NCBI RefSeq assembly: GCF_020616555.1
Contig: NZ_CP085173.1
Span: 7,332,001-7,396,000, forward strand
Length of the DNA stretch: 64,000 nt
Direction of reading: 5' to 3'
Origin: Streptomyces longhuiensis
Lineage (GTDB): Bacteria > Actinomycetota > Actinomycetes > Streptomycetales > Streptomycetaceae
Of the stretch, positions 61,680-64,000 are shown one piece after another. A program made the translations under genes and the position numbers. Position 1 is the first letter of the stretch. Each line of letters opens with the position of its first letter. The notes below the pieces were generated by a model, which made no database searches, was not told the origin of the DNA, and saw only the letters and a program-made list of their open reading frames with translations.

Positions 61680-62021
61680 GTCTCCGCCTTGCGTGTCGAA
61701 ACGGCTGTCACTTCGGCCACTGTGCAGGATATATGGCCCAAATACGGCCGGTGCGGGGTGATCGTCGGGGGAGGACGGGTACGAAGACGGGCCCATCCCC
61801 GGGCCCATCCCCTGTCGGCGGGCCAGTGGCTTGAGGCCAGAGGTTGTCCGCAATTCCCGCTAGCGTGCTGAGCATGACCACGAAGCGGAGCGCGGCCCCG
61901 TCGGGGGGACGAGGCCGAGACCACCGCGCGCACGCTGGGGGGCATGGGCGCGTGCGACATCCGATTCGGGACCGTACGGCCCGAGTAGTGGCACCCGAAG
62001 CGCTGGGCCGACCGTCGGGGA
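61680..62021. other. Gap with a leaderless-looking promoter and a broken small ORF
   Basis: TAGCGT at 61861-61866 ends seven bases before an ATG at 61874, which is typical of leaderless Streptomyces promoters. The ORF from that ATG (MTTKRSAAPSG) keeps normal bias for about 12 codons; the next frame then gives DEAETTARTLGGMGACDIRF and GTVRPE before TAG at 61986. This looks like one small gene with a frameshift near 61906-61910, but no family is recognised. Confidence 0.35.
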
Positions 62022-62678
62022 TCAGTCCGCGCGGCCCGTCGCCGCGACCGTCACGCCCAGGCCGATCATCGCGAAGCCTCCCGTGCCGCCGATCAGTGAC
62101 AGGCGCCGGTCGGAGCGGGCGAACCACGTACGCGCGGCGGACGCCGTCAGGCCCCACAGTGTGTCCGTGACCAGGCCGATCGAGATCGGCAGCAGCCCCA
62201 ACAGGAGCATCTGCACGGGCACTTGACCGGCAGAGTGGTCCACGAACTGCGGCAGGACCGCCGCGAAGAAGACGATGCCCTTGGGGTTCGTGACCCCGAC
62301 GAGCGCGCCGTCCGCCACCGTTCGCAGATCGCCGCGCGGCGGGCCCTGCGGCCCTCGGATGTCCCCGGCCCGCATCGTCTTGCGGTGCCGGAAAGCCTGC
62401 ACGCCGAGGAAGACCAGATACGCGGCTCCCGCCAGTTTCACCGCCATGAACACCGCTGCCGAGCGCTCCACGAGGGAACCGATCCCGAGCGCCACGGCCA
62501 CCACGAGCACGTACGAACCGATGACATTGCCGAACGCCGTCGCGACCGCCGTCCGCCGGCCGTGCGCGAGCGCCCGCCCGATCACGAACAGCACGCTCGG
62601 CCCAGGGATCACGATCACGAGGAGCGACATCGCCGCGAAGGCGAGATACCGGTCGGTGGACACCATGGTTCCCAGCAT
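62022..62678 (-). CDS. LysE/RhtB-family exporter
   Basis: A protein of about 218 aa with five or six membrane segments, the LysE start YLAFAAMSLLVIVIPGPSVLFVIGRAL and the KLAGAAYLVFLGVQAFR segment and NPKGIVFFAAVLPQFV in the middle. Relatives export amino acids such as lysine, threonine or homoserine. ATG at 62678 is chosen because GGGGG lies eight bases upstream; 62666 and 62687 are alternatives. A 13-bp minisatellite lies directly upstream. The substrate is not evident. Confidence 0.88.
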   Translation of the reverse strand: MLGTMVSTDRYLAFAAMSLLVIVIPGPSVLFVIGRALAHGRRTAVATAFGNVIGSYVLVVAVALGIGSLVERSAAVFMAVKLAGAAYLVFLGVQAFRHRKTMRAGDIRGPQGPPRGDLRTVADGALVGVTNPKGIVFFAAVLPQFVDHSAGQVPVQMLLLGLLPISIGLVTDTLWGLTASAARTWFARSDRRLSLIGGTGGFAMIGLGVTVAATGRAD

Positions 62679-62695
62679 GTCCCGCACCCCCCTTT

Positions 62696-62786
62696 CCCGT
62701 CCATGGAGCCCGTCCGGAGAGCCCGTTCATGAAGCCGGTCCATGGAGCCCGTGCACGGGCCCCGTGCACGGGGCCCGTCCACGGGA
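62696..62786. repeat. 13-bp minisatellite, seven units, upstream of lysE-like gene
   Basis: Seven contiguous 13-base units with consensus CCCGTCCATGGAG start 18 bases before the exporter start codon (62696-62708, 62709-62721 and so on to 62786). The last three units are self-complementary (CCCGTGCACGGG), giving strong hairpins. No coding function is seen. The 233 bases between the exporter and the LuxR gene otherwise hold little. Confidence 0.9.
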
Positions 62787-62919
62787 CACTTGAGGGCAGT
62801 GTTCCCGGCTCTCCCGAGGCCATCGCCCTGAAGCAAGTTGCTCGTGAGGCGCACCCAGGACGCGAGAGGGCGGGGTCGCCCAAGGACATCGACCAAGGTG
62901 GCAGCCCCCGCGGCGTCGG

Positions 62920-63876
62920 CTAAGGCAGCAGCCCCGCCCTCCGCGCCGCCACCACCGCCTCCAGGCGCGTGCGCGCGCCCAGTTTCCGCATCGCCGAGCG
63001 CAGATAGCCCTTGACCGTCTCGGGCCGGAGGCCGAGCCGCTCGGCCGTGACCGCGTTGGTCGCGCCCGTGGCCACGCACGCGAGGACGTCCACCTCGCGT
63101 GGCGTGAGGCCCACGTCGCGTACCCGTGGCGGAGCCGTCGCCGAGGCCAGCCGCCCGCACACCGCGAGCAGTTCCTCGCGCAGCGCCGGATCCACCACGC
63201 GAGGCGCGAGCGCCCGCAGCGCGCCGTGCGCCTCCCGCACCTCCTCCCACGCCGCCGAACCGACCTCGGCGCCGGCCCCCGATCCGGCCCCCGCCCCACC
63301 CGCGCCGGCAACCGACCCGGCCACCCCACGAGCCACTCCGCGAGCGGCCGCCTCACCGGCCACCGAGCCGGCGGCCCCCGCTCCCGTCACCGCCGCCAGC
63401 AGCGCCCGCGCCTGGTCCCGTACGACCAGCGCCTGTTCCACGTCGCGCGCGGCCGCGACCGCCTCGCCGAGCGTGCGGTCGCCCAGTGGCTGGGCGGTGC
63501 GCAGGGCACCGTAGAGGACGCCCCGGACCCGGCGGCGTACGACGACGGGGACCGCGAGGACCGAGAGCAGGCCCTCGGCCGCGACCGCCGCGTCGTACTC
63601 GTGGCTGATGTGCCGCGACACCGGGTAGTCCGTGACGGCGCACGGCCGGGACAGGGCGAGAGCCTTGCCGCCCAGGCCGTTGCCGGTCGCGATGGCGAGG
63701 CCGCGGAGGGCGCCCGTCACCGCGCCGCTCAGCTCGCCGATGCGCACCGAGCCGGTGCCGCCCGTCACGGGGCCGCCCGTCATGAGTCCGCCGAACGCGA
63801 CGGGCAGTCCCGTGCCCCGCCGCAGCCGCACCAGAGCGGCACGTATCTCCACCGCGTCGGCTCCGTCTGCGCTCAC
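62920..63876 (-). CDS. LuxR-type regulator with GAF-like domain
   Basis: A protein of about 318 aa. GTG at 63876 is chosen because GGAGGG lies upstream; GTG at 63912 is also in frame. Residues 25-170 look like a GAF sensing domain (GLGGKALALSRPCAVTDYPVSRHISHEYD and VLAVPVVVRRRVRGVLYGALR). A low-complexity alanine- and glycine-rich linker (about 170-215) leads to the C-terminal LuxR helix-turn-helix (LTPREVDVLACVATGATNAVTAERLGLRPETVKGYLRSAMRKLG, about 258-301). The palindrome at 63907-63930 is just upstream, so it may control itself and the gene starting at 63986. Confidence 0.85.
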   Translation of the reverse strand: MSADGADAVEIRAALVRLRRGTGLPVAFGGLMTGGPVTGGTGSVRIGELSGAVTGALRGLAIATGNGLGGKALALSRPCAVTDYPVSRHISHEYDAAVAAEGLLSVLAVPVVVRRRVRGVLYGALRTAQPLGDRTLGEAVAAARDVEQALVVRDQARALLAAVTGAGAAGSVAGEAAARGVARGVAGSVAGAGGAGAGSGAGAEVGSAAWEEVREAHGALRALAPRVVDPALREELLAVCGRLASATAPPRVRDVGLTPREVDVLACVATGATNAVTAERLGLRPETVKGYLRSAMRKLGARTRLEAVVAARRAGLLP

Positions 63877-63906
63877 TCGCCGTGTCCCTCCAGAGAGCGG
63901 GTCGTA

Positions 63907-63930
63907 CACCACCCCCGTCCGGGGGTGGTG
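63907..63930. promoter_or_regulatory. 11-2-11 palindrome between the LuxR gene and the next gene
   Basis: CACCACCCCCG-TC-CGGGGGTGGTG is a perfect palindrome in the short gap between the divergent LuxR gene and the gene at 63986. It is a strong operator candidate for the adjacent regulator. Confidence 0.6.
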
Positions 63931-63985
63931 AGATCTGCGTCACGGATTACACGATGGCATGCACGGTCCGCAATGAGGAGGACAC

Positions 63986-64000
63986 ATGACGACGGCGACC
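63986..64000 (+). CDS. Start of a gene cut off by the window edge
   Basis: ATG at 63986 with GAGGAGGA five bases upstream begins MTTAT and runs off the window. It diverges from the LuxR regulator across the palindrome at 63907-63930. The product cannot be guessed. Confidence 0.6.

Overview
The window is high-GC actinobacterial DNA, almost certainly from a Streptomyces chromosome. The evidence is the very strong third-position GC bias, GTG and TTG starts behind GGAGG-type ribosome binding sites, DUF2637, DUF456, HATPase and disordered PP2C-like proteins typical of the genus, an IdeR/DmdR-type iron box, and genes for purine and shikimate use. About 45 real genes are seen; the long antisense reading frames opposite the GC-rich genes are shadows.

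Layout. (1) 115-4562: a two-gene cassette coding for a very large P-loop NTPase with a SIR2-like N-terminus, overlapped by 4 bases by a HEPN-type protein with an R-X4-H motif. It looks like an undescribed defence or abortive-infection module and is the most interesting item. (2) 4659-8301: a 23-codon leader ORF and rsgA, a translationally coupled alkylation-repair pair (Ada-AlkA fusion plus Ogt), and a PPOX-fold enzyme. (3) 8376-14001: an amidase/MFS operon and a secreted GH95-like glycoside hydrolase. (4) 14155-19693: a DUF456 protein and a TrmB/LuxR-type regulator divergent from a secreted subtilase. (5) 19847-28181: PP2C-like protein, PoxB, HATPase with a tandem-repeat segment, DUF2637 protein, an FhuF-like ferric reductase behind an iron box, a GntR regulator and a helical-repeat protein. 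(6) 28331-37283: a purine locus, with PucR divergent from a three-subunit xanthine dehydrogenase, an NCS2 permease and XdhC. (7) 37232-45437: an aminoglycoside-phosphotransferase-fold kinase divergent from a beta-helix membrane protein, an SRPBCC protein, a P450, a lipoprotein deacetylase and a proline-rich membrane protein. (8) 46478-51641: a shikimate/quinate catabolic set (MHS transporter, TetR, AroE-like dehydrogenase, 3-dehydroshikimate dehydratase fused to an HPPD-like domain) with matching palindromes. (9) 52397-56820: a second xanthine-dehydrogenase-family enzyme with fused small and large subunits, then a frameshifted M24 peptidase. (10) 57381-64000: a diacylglycerol-kinase-like protein, a truncated TetR next to a membrane exporter, a tRNA 3'-end fragment that looks like an old integration site, CorA, LysE and a GAF-like/LuxR regulator.

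How the genes fit together. The purine set would import (NCS2) and oxidise (XDH matured by XdhC) hypoxanthine or xanthine under PucR. The shikimate set would import shikimate or quinate, oxidise it to 3-dehydroshikimate and dehydrate that to protocatechuate under TetR. A recurring oddity is short-unit minisatellites of unrelated sequence: 15-bp units inside a gene (23491-23595), a decayed array holding a 49-bp direct repeat (27104-27404), eight 16-bp units (56011-56137) and seven 13-bp units (62696-62786). Several genes are eroded: the AlkA half of the Ada fusion, the M24 peptidase, the TetR stub and perhaps a short-chain dehydrogenase fragment. The 57-60 kb region in particular looks like recombined, partly decayed DNA.
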